13,664 bases of DNA. Source: JANPLN01 sp043757265. GTDB taxonomy: Bacteria > Bdellovibrionota > Bdellovibrionia > Bdellovibrionales > JAGQZY01. Location: contig JAYUQP010000037.1 of the NCBI GenBank assembly GCA_043757265.1, forward strand, positions 1-13,664. Direction: 5' to 3'. The translations under genes and the position numbers were made by a program. Under the pieces are notes generated by a model. That model saw only the letters and a list, made by a program, of their open reading frames with translations. It searched no databases and had not been told where the DNA came from. This document shows positions 1-6,574 of the stretch, in pieces. Every line of letters starts with the position of its first letter. Position 1 is the first letter of the stretch.

Positions 1-983
1 TTTTCGCGATCTCGCCAGAGAGTTGATTTTTCAAGCAATGCTTTTTCCAATTCGCTCACCGCGAGCTCATGCAATTTTTTTTCTTCGAACATCCGCGCCC
101 GCAACCAATAGACGTCGTGGAGGCTTGTCTTTCCTTTCAACGTTTTTTCGATTTCGTCCAAAACCGGGAGGGCAAGCTCAGTTCCTTTTTCGGTCCACAG
201 CACCCGCGCGTAATTGATTTTCGCTTCGAGATAGGATTGCATCATGGCGGGGGACGAAAGCATCTCGGGTTTTAAAAACTGGGCCCATTTTTTTGCGGAC
301 TTAATGTACTGTTCGGTCTTTGAACCCTTTAACAAGCGGTCGGTGAGAAATGCTTCTTTGTACGCTGTCCATTTTTCTTCGATGGAAACTTTCGGATTGT
401 CCATAATCTTTTTGAGATAGGATTTGGCCGTTTCAAACTGGCGCACGGATCGATAATCCTTAACTATTCGGAATTGGTCTTTGAGCGTGGGGTTTTCCAT
501 AAATCGGGGGGCCAAATTATGCAGTGCCGTTCGCAAAACAAGTTTTTCGTCGTCTTTAATGCTCGAGGTTGATATCCCTTTTTGATAGACCTGAATTTTA
601 TCAGGAGAAGAGAAATAGGTAGCATTTTTTTCGACAAACAGAGCGCGTTCAAGATCGCCCTTAAGGTTTTTGTAGCGGGTGAGTTGTTTCTCTTTTTCGA
701 GCCACACGGGAACCGGTTGCGACCAATCGGTGCCTTCCGTAGCGGGGCAAGTTTGCAGGGCCCGCACATAGGCCGCCTCTTTCAAAATAAATTTTTCGCG
801 TTTTGCAAGCGACGAAAATAATTCGCAGGCTTTTTCGGGTTCCGTTTCGGTCAGGAGTTTCCCCTTTGTGTAATCAACCAAATCAGCAGTCTCGGGAGCT
901 ATTTTTGGATGTGAAGAGCAGGAACAGAAAAGAACAATTCCGGCTACAAGAAAACGAGAATACGACCTCAAGATTAAAGACAT
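1..983 (-). CDS. Helical-repeat lipoprotein, C-terminus off the left edge; possible Slt-type lytic transglycosylase
   Basis: Reading the minus strand from ATG at 983-981 gives 327 uninterrupted codons running off the left edge, so the C-terminus is missing. The first 25 residues are a lipoprotein signal: basic start (MSLILRSYSRF), hydrophobic stretch VAGIVLF, then a lipobox-like FCSC followed by SSHP, with Cys22 as the likely acylated residue. The rest is charged and alpha-helical, with TPR-like pairs such as YWLRARMFEEKKLHELAVSE near the edge. I see no catalytic domain. Periplasmic lipoproteins with long helical N-termini include Slt70-type lytic transglycosylases, whose SLT domain would lie in the missing part; TPR lipoproteins of other function are equally possible. 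No strong Shine-Dalgarno is seen. A TATTAT box on the minus strand (1030-1025) could be the -10. Confidence 0.8.
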   Translation of the reverse strand, partial: MSLILRSYSRFLVAGIVLFCSCSSHPKIAPETADLVDYTKGKLLTETEPEKACELFSSLAKREKFILKEAAYVRALQTCPATEGTDWSQPVPVWLEKEKQLTRYKNLKGDLERALFVEKNATYFSSPDKIQVYQKGISTSSIKDDEKLVLRTALHNLAPRFMENPTLKDQFRIVKDYRSVRQFETAKSYLKKIMDNPKVSIEEKWTAYKEAFLTDRLLKGSKTEQYIKSAKKWAQFLKPEMLSSPAMMQSYLEAKINYARVLWTEKGTELALPVLDEIEKTLKGKTSLHDVYWLRARMFEEKKLHELAVSELEKALLEKSTLWRDRE

Positions 984-1063
984 ATGGTAAGTCTATATAA
1001 AACATCGAGAGAAAGTCTATGTGTATAATAGGCAAGGCTTCGAGAAACTTTTGCAAGATACGC

Positions 1064-1128
1064 GGGACTTTGCGAACGTCGTTTACAGTAAGCGGAACGT
1101 TGCTAAAGTCGTCGATATTACACGGAAC
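1064..1128. repeat. Degenerate 30-bp tandem repeat, about 2.2 units
   Basis: The block GG(G/A)AC recurs at 1064, 1094 and 1124, exactly 30 bp apart. The first two units match at 20 of 30 positions (shared core TTGC-n-AA-n-GTCGT); the third keeps only the first 8 or so positions. On the minus strand one frame stays open across the units, but it has no start codon because TGA lies immediately upstream. This fills most of the gap between the lipoprotein and htpX. It may be a decayed repeat or a spacer; function unknown. Confidence 0.35.
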
Positions 1129-1177
1129 TTTTTTTCATAGTTCCGTATGCATAAACGAGGCGTTCTCGAAACTGTAA

Positions 1178-1200
1178 CGACGCAGAGCACTTCTGCGTCG
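1178..1200 (-). terminator. Probable terminator hairpin after htpX
   Basis: CGACGCAGA (1178-1186) and TCTGCGTCG (1192-1200) form a perfect 9-bp stem with a 5-nt loop, 17 nt beyond the htpX stop codon. In the htpX direction it is followed by TTACAGTTT, a weak U-tract, so termination may be incomplete. Confidence 0.55.
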
Positions 1201-1217
1201 CTGTTGTGTGCAAGCTG

Positions 1218-2138
1218 TTACTGGGCCTGTTGAAGCTTTTGAATGCGTACTTCAAGCGCGGGATGGGTACTAAACAACGACAAAAATCCTGTGCCACGAA
1301 TGTGTGAAATTTTTGCGACGGCATAGGTGTCATTAGGTTCTTCATCCTCAGTGGCTCGCAAATGGCGCCCACTTTGTGCCTGGAGGGCTTGAAGTGCGGA
1401 AATCATTTTGGTTTTGCCCGCGAAATTAGCTCCACCCTTATCTGCACGAAATTCACGCATGCGTGAAAAATAACAAACCACCATGTTGCCAAGAAGTCCG
1501 AACACGGTCTGGAAAAGCATAATCAGCATGAATTCCGTGCCGCCTGAGCTGCGACGTTCGCCATTGCTTGAGGAGCCAGCAACGACCGATGCCAGGATGC
1601 GCGAAAAAAAGATAACAAACGAGTTCACTACGCCCTGGATAAGGGTGAGCGCGACCATATCGCCGTTTGCGATGTGCGCCACCTCGTGAGCCAGAACGCC
1701 TTCCACCTGATCCCGGTTCATCGTATTTAGTAAACCTGTCGAAACCGCAACCAGCGAATTCGATTTTGAAGGTCCTGTTGCGAACGCATTCACATCGGCG
1801 CTTTCGTAGATGCCTACTTCAGGCATAGCGGGAAGATGTGCGGCGCGGGCCAAACGATGAACAGTGTCAACAATCTCACGTTCTTGTCCGCTGGCTGATT
1901 GCGGGTTGATCATTTTCAAGCCCATTGATCTTTTCGCCATCCACTTCGAAATCATCAGCGATATAAATGCGCCACCAGTTCCCCAAACACAACTCATCAG
2001 TAGCAGTGGTAGGTAACCAGTAGACGGTGTTGCTGTTCCAAAAACAAAATAACTAATAATCGATGCAAGGACAGAAACCGTCAGCATCACGAAAATATTT
2101 ACCAAACCAAAGAAAAACGCCCCACGTAAAAAACCCAT
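1218..2138 (-). CDS. htpX: HtpX, membrane-bound zinc metalloprotease (M48B)
   Basis: This 306-residue protein has the HtpX layout. Two N-terminal membrane segments (about residues 5-32 and 40-62) are followed by a cytosolic part, the zinc-binding helix HEVAH at 151-155, two more hydrophobic segments (about 161-187 and 202-223), and the third zinc ligand in REFRAD (Glu229). The C-terminus has the usual STHPALEVRIQKL. HtpX cuts damaged or misfolded inner-membrane proteins, alongside FtsH. The start was chosen at 2138 because GGAGG lies 4 nt upstream of that ATG; an in-frame ATG 10 codons further up has no ribosome site. Length fits the family (about 290). All key residues are intact. It lies downstream of clpA on the same strand, but a very stable inverted repeat separates them, so it is probably transcribed separately. 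Confidence 0.95.
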   Translation of the reverse strand: MGFLRGAFFFGLVNIFVMLTVSVLASIISYFVFGTATPSTGYLPLLLMSCVWGTGGAFISLMISKWMAKRSMGLKMINPQSASGQEREIVDTVHRLARAAHLPAMPEVGIYESADVNAFATGPSKSNSLVAVSTGLLNTMNRDQVEGVLAHEVAHIANGDMVALTLIQGVVNSFVIFFSRILASVVAGSSSNGERRSSGGTEFMLIMLFQTVFGLLGNMVVCYFSRMREFRADKGGANFAGKTKMISALQALQAQSGRHLRATEDEEPNDTYAVAKISHIRGTGFLSLFSTHPALEVRIQKLQQAQ

Positions 2139-2155
2139 AGAACCTCCGTTAAACG

Positions 2156-2185
2156 ATAGTATGTGCATTGTTGCAACTTCAGCAA
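2156..2185 (-). promoter_or_regulatory. Possible sigma70 promoter for htpX
   Basis: On the minus strand TTGCTG (2185-2180) and TACTAT (2161-2156) are separated by 18 nt. The predicted transcript start would leave only about 10 nt of leader, just covering the GGAGG site. This placement suits htpX being transcribed independently of clpA, but the call rests on motif match only. Confidence 0.3.
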
Positions 2186-2208
2186 GGTGCTAAGGACTGC
2201 ATACGAAA

Positions 2209-2310
2209 GTACGGACACACTTTTGCGGCTCAATGCATAAAGGAACAACCAACAGTATGCGACTGGTTTGTGGAGCCTTTATGCATTGAGCCGCAAAAGT
2301 GTGTCCGTAC
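2209..2310. repeat. 102-bp element with perfect 35-bp inverted repeats (MITE- or REP-like)
   Basis: The left arm 2209-2243 (begins GTACGGACACAC, ends ATAAAGG) is the exact reverse complement of the right arm 2276-2310. One further mismatch then three matches (GAA outside each end) extends the pairing to 39 positions. The 32-nt centre has a small AACCA/TGGTT stem. Transcribed in either direction this gives a very stable hairpin, so it probably ends or attenuates clpA transcripts (the clpA stop codon is 17 nt from the arm) and may protect the 3' end. It has no open reading frame. The symmetry and discrete ends suggest a small mobile or REP-family element rather than an ordinary terminator. Confidence 0.85.
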
Positions 2311-2327
2311 CTTCCTACGTACCTTCC
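2307..2327 (-). repeat. Tandem GGAAGGTAC blocks at the clpA 3' end
   Basis: On the minus strand GGAAGGTAC occurs twice, 12 bp apart (2327-2319 and 2315-2307). The inner copy forms the outer end of the long inverted repeat and the outer copy begins on the last base of the clpA TAG stop codon. The same block with one extra A (GGAAAGGTAC) is doubled at 10819-10843 beside the transposase. Confidence 0.6.
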
Positions 2328-4621
2328 TAGGCCTTTAGCTTTTCTTGCGTTTTTTTGCTTTTACTGACGGGCGTTTCGAAGTGCGCCTCCACTTTGTCCA
2401 CGCCAGACGGGTCTTTTGCCACATCAAAACGCACGTGGCCGCCTTTTTTGAGGCGACCAAAAAGCAGCTCATCCGTCAAAAGGTCCTTTAGGTTTTTCTG
2501 AATCGCGCGCGCCATGGGGCGAGCTCCATAGAGCGGGTCAAAACCTTTTTTCGCGAGTAAATCTTTAACTTCCGATGCCACTTCAGAGGTGACATCCTTT
2601 TCCTTGAGCTGTTCCTTTAGCTCAAACAGAAACTTGTCCACGACTTGTTTGATAATCTCTTCGTTGAGGCCGCCAAAGTAAACCACGTCGTCCAAGCGAT
2701 TTAAAAATTCTGGCGCAAAATGCTGTTTGATAGCCTCAGCGGAAACACTCACCTGAGCTTTTGCCGAAAAACCAATCTGCGATTTGAGCGCGTCTTTGGC
2801 CCCGCAGTTTGTAGTCATCACGATGATTGCATTATTAAAGTGCGCCACCAGCCCATGCGGATCGGTGAGCGTGCCGTTGTCAAAAACCTGAAGTAGCACA
2901 TTGATAAGATCGGGATGTGCCTTTTCGATTTCATCAAGTAGCAGCACACAGTAAGGAGTTTTTTGCACTGACGTAGTAAGAAGCCCCCCTTCTTCAAAAC
3001 CCACGTAGCCGGGAGGCGATCCTATAAGTCGCGCAATGGCGTGTTTTTCCATGTACTCGCTCATGTCAAAACGGATGAGCGGAATTCCCAGGTGATGGGC
3101 AAGCTGATTACAAATCTCAGTTTTACCGACGCCAGTAGGACCAGCGAATAAAAAAGAACCGATGGGTTTATTTTTACGACCCAAACCAACTCGGTTATTT
3201 TTAAGGGCATTCACTAAACTTGTAATTGCATTGTCTTGTCCAAAAATAAGGGATCGCAGTCGGAGTTCCAAATTGCGCAGTTTTTCGTTTTCGTCTGCCG
3301 ACACCGACTGCAAAGGAATCTGCGCCATCTTTGAAACAACTTTTTCAACAACCGAGAAACTCACCGCCGGCTCTAGATCCACGTTATGCGCTTTTTGCAA
3401 ACGCAGATGGGCGCCAGCTTCATCCATGATATCGATGGCCTTATCGGGTAGCTTGCGATCATAAAGATGCTTGCTTGATAGCTTTACAATGTGCTCAAGA
3501 ACGTCATCGCTGTAGCTGACCTGGTGGAAGTCCTCGTAATTTTTTTTGAGGCCTTTCAAAATTTCTACAGTTTGCTCAAGACTTGGCTCGTGGATGTCTA
3601 TGGTTTGAAAACGCCGAGAGAGGGCGCGGTCTTTATCGAAGTGCTGGCGAAATTCCTTATAAGTGGTGGCACCGATGCATCGCACTTTTCCCTTAGCAAG
3701 ATAGGGCTTTAGTAAATTTGCCGCATCTAAAGAATGACCGCTTGTGGAACCTGCTCCAACCAGTGAATGGATCTCGTCGATAAATAAAATCGCCGACGGT
3801 ATTTTTTCAAGCTCAGTGAGAAGCGCTTTGATGCGCTCTTCAAAATCGCCGCGGTATTTGGACCCCGCAAGCAAAGATCCCATATCAAGATTGTAGACCA
3901 CAGCATTTGCTAGCGGGGAAGGCACCTTTTTTTGCACGATCTTAAGTGCTAGGCCATCGGCAATTGCGGTTTTTCCAACCCCCGGTTCACCAAGAAGGAG
4001 GGGATTGTTCTTTGTTCGGCGACAGAGAGTTTGCATCACCCGCTCTAAAACATCTTCGCGTCCCACAAGGGGATCAATTTTTCCATTTTCGGCAAGCACG
4101 TTTAAGTTGATAGCAAACTGCTCCAACGCCGATTTAGTTTTTGAGGCTGTTGCTTCGGTTGGATTTTCCCTCGTTTGAATATTGATCGCAAGCGCGTTTT
4201 TAAGATTGTGAGTCACATGACGGATGATATTTACTTGCTCGAGCTCGTATTTTTTTAAAAAGTAAACGGCATGCGACTGTTCCTCTTCAAACATTGCGAT
4301 CAAAAGGTTTTCCACCTGAACCTGCGTTTTTCCTGCACTTTGCACCTGGATGATACAGCGTTGAAGGAGTCGGTGGGCGGCGAGAGTGAACTCAGGATTC
4401 TTTTTTGGTTTGTCGACGTGAGTAAGCTTCAGATTCATAAACTCAACGAGGTCGCTCGTAAGCTTATCCTGTGGTACCTGAAAATGCTCAAGCACCTGTT
4501 GAATCATCGGCTGCTGCATGAGCCCCAATAAGAGGTGTTCAAGTGTGACAAATTCGTTTTTATACTGAATGCAGTAATGAATGGCTTGGTTTAAAACGTG
4601 CTCAACTTGCGGGCTTAACAT
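2327..4621 (-). CDS. clpA: ClpA, ATPase/unfoldase subunit of the Clp protease
   Basis: This 764-residue AAA+ protein threads unfolded proteins into ClpP. It has an N-terminal Clp-N domain (about 1-145, ClpS docking), a first ATPase domain with Walker A GEPGVGKTA (211-219) and Walker B ILFIDE (278-283), and a second with Walker A GPTGVGKTE (494-502) and Walker B VLLLDE (559-564). The ClpP-binding IGF loop is present at 616-618. There is no long coiled-coil middle domain between the ATPase domains, which separates ClpA from ClpB and ClpC. The length matches E. coli ClpA (758). The start has a strong AAGGAGG site 5 nt upstream. It lies 82 bp after clpS, the usual clpS-clpA order, and ends in a lysine-rich tail (KSKKTQEKLKA). 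clpP is not in this window. Confidence 0.97.
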   Translation of the reverse strand: MLSPQVEHVLNQAIHYCIQYKNEFVTLEHLLLGLMQQPMIQQVLEHFQVPQDKLTSDLVEFMNLKLTHVDKPKKNPEFTLAAHRLLQRCIIQVQSAGKTQVQVENLLIAMFEEEQSHAVYFLKKYELEQVNIIRHVTHNLKNALAINIQTRENPTEATASKTKSALEQFAINLNVLAENGKIDPLVGREDVLERVMQTLCRRTKNNPLLLGEPGVGKTAIADGLALKIVQKKVPSPLANAVVYNLDMGSLLAGSKYRGDFEERIKALLTELEKIPSAILFIDEIHSLVGAGSTSGHSLDAANLLKPYLAKGKVRCIGATTYKEFRQHFDKDRALSRRFQTIDIHEPSLEQTVEILKGLKKNYEDFHQVSYSDDVLEHIVKLSSKHLYDRKLPDKAIDIMDEAGAHLRLQKAHNVDLEPAVSFSVVEKVVSKMAQIPLQSVSADENEKLRNLELRLRSLIFGQDNAITSLVNALKNNRVGLGRKNKPIGSFLFAGPTGVGKTEICNQLAHHLGIPLIRFDMSEYMEKHAIARLIGSPPGYVGFEEGGLLTTSVQKTPYCVLLLDEIEKAHPDLINVLLQVFDNGTLTDPHGLVAHFNNAIIVMTTNCGAKDALKSQIGFSAKAQVSVSAEAIKQHFAPEFLNRLDDVVYFGGLNEEIIKQVVDKFLFELKEQLKEKDVTSEVASEVKDLLAKKGFDPLYGARPMARAIQKNLKDLLTDELLFGRLKKGGHVRFDVAKDPSGVDKVEAHFETPVSKSKKTQEKLKA

Positions 4622-4703
4622 GTGACCTCCTTGAAGAGTTGTTAAAAACGAACACTGACTAAAAAATCGACCAGAGAGCTAAAATAGAACCTTTATCAAA
4701 AAT

Positions 4704-5030
4704 CTAAGCGTCTTTTTCGATCACCGATTGCAGGGGATGTTTATTTTGGTGTGCGTACGTATTCACAAAGTGCATCTTAGTCTCGGCCGTTTCGAAATTA
4801 AAGACCCCGGCAATCCCTCGACCCTCCTTGTGCACCTGTAACATAATGTTTTCGGCCTCTTCCCGCGATTTTTGGAAGAACTTCTGCAGGATAAGAGTCA
4901 CAAACTCCATGGGGGTGTAGTCGTCGTTCAAAAGGAGAACCTTGTAAAACGATGGCTCCTTGGTTTTAACCCTCTCTAAAACCTGTGTTGAAGAATTATC
5001 ATCAGTCTGAGAATCGTTTTTCTGACTCAT
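4704..5030 (-). CDS. clpS: ClpS, N-degron adaptor for ClpA
   Basis: The 108-residue product is a full-length ClpS (E. coli has 106). ClpS binds proteins with a destabilising N-terminal residue and delivers them to ClpA. The diagnostic stretch YKVLLLNDDYTPMEFV is present; Asn35, Asp36 and His67 correspond to the E. coli residues that bind the substrate alpha-amino group (N34, D35, H66). The first 25 residues are polar and probably flexible, as needed for the hand-off to ClpA. The ATG at 5030-5028 was chosen because it gives the family length. The frame stays open another 58 codons upstream, but that stretch resembles no ClpS and lies in the intergenic region. No clear Shine-Dalgarno precedes the chosen ATG. 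Confidence 0.95.
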   Translation of the reverse strand: MSQKNDSQTDDNSSTQVLERVKTKEPSFYKVLLLNDDYTPMEFVTLILQKFFQKSREEAENIMLQVHKEGRGIAGVFNFETAETKMHFVNTYAHQNKHPLQSVIEKDA

Positions 5031-5140
5031 TACTGAACTGTAACAAATTTTTGCAGATGTGTATCGAAAATAGACAGCCCGACCAACAGCGAGACGGAAT
5101 ACCGCCGATCGAGACACTTGAATGACCGATGAGACGCTAA

Positions 5141-5156
5141 ATAAAATTAATTTTAT
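5141..5156. promoter_or_regulatory. Perfect 16-bp AT-rich palindrome between clpS and the pilin gene
   Basis: ATAAAATTAATTTTAT is its own reverse complement and lies between the divergent clpS and pilin starts. Palindromes of this size can be operators for dimeric regulators, but an AT-only sequence also arises by chance or serves as an UP-type element. No regulator can be named. Confidence 0.3.
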
Positions 5157-5215
5157 CTTTATCTCATTGAAGTCGCTTTGATTTTTGCTAACCTGAGTTT
5201 GCATTTATAACAAAA

Positions 5216-5232
5216 TTAACCATGAAGGTTAA
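5216..5232 (+). promoter_or_regulatory. Small leader hairpin just before the pilin ribosome site
   Basis: TTAACC (5216-5221) and GGTTAA (5227-5232) can pair around ATGAA. The GGAGG ribosome site begins 4 nt later at 5236. The stem is short and AT-rich, so at most a weak effect on translation; the loop also holds an in-frame but RBS-less ATG (5222). Confidence 0.3.
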
Positions 5233-5245
5233 AACGGAGGACGTT

Positions 5246-5770
5246 ATGTTAAAGAATAATAAAGGTTTCTCGCTGATCGAGTTGATGGTGGTTGTTGCCA
5301 TTATCGGTATTTTAGCGAGCTTTGCAATTCCGCAGTATCAAAGTTTTCAAGCTAGAGCGCGCCAAAAAGAAGGCCAAAGTTTGTTAGGTTCTTTTTACAC
5401 GTCTGCAAAAGCTGCAGAAATGGACAGCGGAACTGTTACGCTGAATTTTACTTACCACGGGTTCAATCCGACTGGTCAGGTGCACTACCGAATCCGAACG
5501 CTAACGGGTCAAGCTGCTAACCTTGGAGTACCAAGTAACGTTACTTGTTTAGGTACAAACGTAGGGGGGGCCTGTTTGCCAATGGTTCCGGCTTGGACGG
5601 AAGTGACCCTTGGTTCTTGGGTAGTTGGAGCCCCGTGCGCTCCTACTTTCGCGGGTCCGGCCGCGTGGACAGTTTGTGCGAACTCGATTTTACGAAGCGG
5701 TGGTACAACTGACTTATGGACTTTAAGCAATACGAAAACTATTATTAATACGACACCTGGAGTTTACTAA
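5246..5770 (+). CDS. pilA: Type IV pilin (PilA-like prepilin)
   Basis: The product is a 174-residue class-a prepilin, the subunit of a type IV pilus fibre. The leader MLKNNKG is followed by mature FSLIELMVVVAIIGILAS, with the peptidase cut after Gly7 and the essential Glu5 of the mature chain (Glu12). The hydrophobic helix continues into IPQYQSFQARAR as in true major pilins. The globular part has four cysteines (101, 110, 131, 144), able to form two disulfides; the last pair could close the usual D-loop. The start at 5246 has GGAGG 5 nt upstream; an ATG 8 codons earlier would give an unusual leader. Codons 107-109 contain a run of seven G (5564-5570). The gene stands alone, followed by a strong terminator, with no pil assembly genes in view. 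It could be a minor pilin, but its form and isolation fit PilA. Confidence 0.88.
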   Translation: MLKNNKGFSLIELMVVVAIIGILASFAIPQYQSFQARARQKEGQSLLGSFYTSAKAAEMDSGTVTLNFTYHGFNPTGQVHYRIRTLTGQAANLGVPSNVTCLGTNVGGACLPMVPAWTEVTLGSWVVGAPCAPTFAGPAAWTVCANSILRSGGTTDLWTLSNTKTIINTTPGVY

Positions 5771-5795
5771 GTTTCACTTTTTGCGAGACAGGGAG

Positions 5796-5818
5796 GGGTC
5801 GGTTCACGACCCTTTTTT
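5796..5818 (+). terminator. Intrinsic terminator after the pilin gene
   Basis: GGGTCG (5796-5801), loop GTTCA, CGACCC (5807-5812), then six T (5813-5818): a textbook rho-independent terminator 25 nt after the pilin stop codon. The next gene's ATG begins at 5819, directly after the T-run. Confidence 0.9.
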
Positions 5819-6541
5819 ATGAAATCAATCGTTTGTATATTCATACTTTTTTTTACCTGCATATTTCTACAATCTCAAACAGAGATGATAAAATCCAAAG
5901 CTGGATTTTTACCTCCCCCTGAGGGGCTTAAACATTTTTTATTTGGCTACAATGATGCAGCGGCGAGCCTTTTATGGCTACGTGTGGTGCAAAATCTAGA
6001 TTACTGCGAAGCAGGACTCCATCAAGACAGCGACTACGTGCCCGCCGTTCCAACTAGTGGGCAAACCATGCTTAACGCGGTAATCACACGAAAAATGAAG
6101 CCTTCAAAATGTCACAAGGGTTGGGTCTATTCCATGCTTGATGTCATTTCGCAGATCGAGCCAAAATTTAAATTAGTCTATGACCACGGAGCAAATTTTT
6201 TAAGCATATTAGTGGACGATCGCGAGGGCGCGCGCCTTATTTTTGAAAAAGGCCTCCAGCTTTATCCGGATGACTGGAGACTAAACTATCATGCAGCTTA
6301 TCTGTACTTGTGGGAGTTGCAAGATGCTCCCCGGGCGGTGGAGTTGATGAGGCATGCTGCTCAGCACGGTGCGCCTTTGATCATAGCAAGGATTGCAGCC
6401 ACCATATACGACCAAAGTGGGCAAAGTGACTTAGCAGAAATTGTTCTTCGTGAAGCCCTGAGCTCTCATCCGCCCGAAGAATATAAAAAAATTCTCGAAG
6501 CAAAATTAAAAGAATTATTAGATCGAAAAAATTCCCCTTGA
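5819..6541 (+). CDS. Membrane-anchored helical-repeat (TPR-like) protein of unknown function
   Basis: The 240-residue product begins with a hydrophobic segment (residues 4-18, IVCIFILFFTCIFLQ), either a signal peptide or an anchor, putting the rest outside the cytoplasm. The body is alpha-helical with TPR-like pairs, e.g. around 135-205 (GARLIFEKGLQLYPDDWRL, then AVELMRHAAQ). An early stretch, LPPPEGLKHFLFGYNDAAAS, looks conserved and aromatic-rich. The gene lies just after the pilin and 33 bp before dnaJ, so a role in pilus or envelope assembly is possible but unproven. Its ATG directly follows the pilin terminator T-run and has no usable Shine-Dalgarno; a second Met (23) would remove the hydrophobic segment, so the first is preferred. 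Expression may depend on read-through. Confidence 0.75.
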   Translation: MKSIVCIFILFFTCIFLQSQTEMIKSKAGFLPPPEGLKHFLFGYNDAAASLLWLRVVQNLDYCEAGLHQDSDYVPAVPTSGQTMLNAVITRKMKPSKCHKGWVYSMLDVISQIEPKFKLVYDHGANFLSILVDDREGARLIFEKGLQLYPDDWRLNYHAAYLYLWELQDAPRAVELMRHAAQHGAPLIIARIAATIYDQSGQSDLAEIVLREALSSHPPEEYKKILEAKLKELLDRKNSP

Positions 6542-6574
6542 CCATTTCGGGTTTAGACTCAATTTTAGCGAACC

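Noticed and set aside
464..821. Short open frames on both strands in the first kilobase
   Set aside because: They are in other frames of the lipoprotein gene, which is open for 327 codons with a convincing lipoprotein signal.
5031..5204. A 58-codon N-terminal extension of ClpS
   Set aside because: The frame is open but the extension resembles no ClpS, lacks a ribosome site, and covers the divergent control region including the palindrome.
5185..5215. Sigma54 promoter before the pilin gene
   Set aside because: TTTGCA resembles the -12 box, but the GG of the -24 box is absent at the required spacing.
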